From JBDLSY01 sp041170585 (GTDB lineage Bacteria > Pseudomonadota > Gammaproteobacteria > Burkholderiales > Burkholderiaceae_C), in NCBI GenBank assembly GCA_041170585.1, contig JBEDNN010000053.1:17359-81358 (forward strand): a stretch of 64,000 nt of DNA. Direction: 5' to 3'. Positions 63,992 through 64,000 of this stretch are shown one piece after another. How positions within the stretch are numbered: position 1 is the stretch's first letter; every line of letters starts with the position of its first letter. Both the position numbers and the translations under genes were made by a program. The notes under the pieces are model-generated. The model made no database searches. It was given only the letters and a program-made list of their open reading frames with translations, and had not been told where the DNA came from.

Positions 63992-64000
63992 ATTATTTTT

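Overview
The window is about 64 kb of AT-rich chromosome (roughly 35-37% G+C by eye). It is densely packed with housekeeping genes and carries no phage, plasmid, tRNA, rRNA or CRISPR locus that I can see. Gene content and order point to a Gram-negative proteobacterium, most likely a low-GC betaproteobacterium. The clues are: rsmB, a DUF4390 gene, ntrY and a short response regulator without an AAA+ domain in one row; a HAD phosphatase beside an S49 peptidase; a DedD-like gene overlapping cvpA; tsaB beside rimI; yggS-pilT-pilU; and an rpsB-tsf-pyrH-frr-uppS-cdsA-dxr-rseP-bamA-skp-lpxD-fabZ-lpxA-lpxB run with map-glnD divergent. This placement rests on remembered gene order and family types, not on a search.

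Layout. 1-2.9 kb: selO (+) converging on rimI/tsaB (-), with overlapping 3' ends. 2.9-6.8 kb: the succinyl-CoA synthetase genes, sucC and sucD, split by an OmpA-domain gene and by mobile repeats. 7.0-22.3 kb: a long minus-strand block for envelope building and translation (rpsB, tsf, pyrH, frr, uppS, cdsA, dxr, rseP, bamA, skp, lpxD, fabZ, lpxA, lpxB). 22.6-29 kb: map, glnD, a decayed DUF2827 gene, an exported orphan and pyruvate kinase. 29-34.9 kb: queG, a GlcG/HbpS-like gene, cvpA with a truncated DedD partner, a HAD phosphatase, an S49 peptidase and purU. 35-41.2 kb: a 3-oxoacid CoA-transferase pair, panC, uppP, and a rubrerythrin / Fe-S oxidoreductase / DUF3501 set. 41.3-47.3 kb: a cobalamin riboswitch and TonB-dependent transporter, ppnP, argG, an orphan membrane protein and cobA. 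47.3-51.1 kb: a small lipoprotein gene and cyaY, yggS, pilT, pilU. 51.2-63.9 kb: gpx, a HemJ-like gene, an rlmL-type methyltransferase, a repeat-containing orphan and pyrD; then, on minus, radA, tsaD, rsmB, a DUF4390 gene, ntrY and a response regulator.

What stands out is a pair of short non-coding mobile repeat families in the spacers. Family A (about 109 bp, six copies) has 13-bp near-perfect terminal inverted repeats; five copies are flanked by perfect 8-bp direct repeats and the sixth by a 7/8 match. Family B (about 114 bp, five copies, one cut by the window edge) has GGTAATGTT-type ends, and two copies have perfect 8-bp duplications. One A copy has jumped into a B copy, and the 8-bp duplication at that junction lets the older B element be reconstructed. 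The commoner A subtype carries a TTAATA-N17-TATAAT promoter-like sequence that points into tsaB, scoA and radA at three of its four sites.

A second theme is drift toward A/T-rich low complexity. Asn-, Asp- or Lys-rich segments are added to conserved enzymes (PurU, the S49 peptidase, NtrY, the OmpA-domain protein, ArgG, the RlmL-like protein), and 5-, 8-, 10- and 12-bp tandem repeats sit in spacers. Decay is visible in a frameshifted DUF2827 gene and in a DedD-like gene that lacks its SPOR domain.
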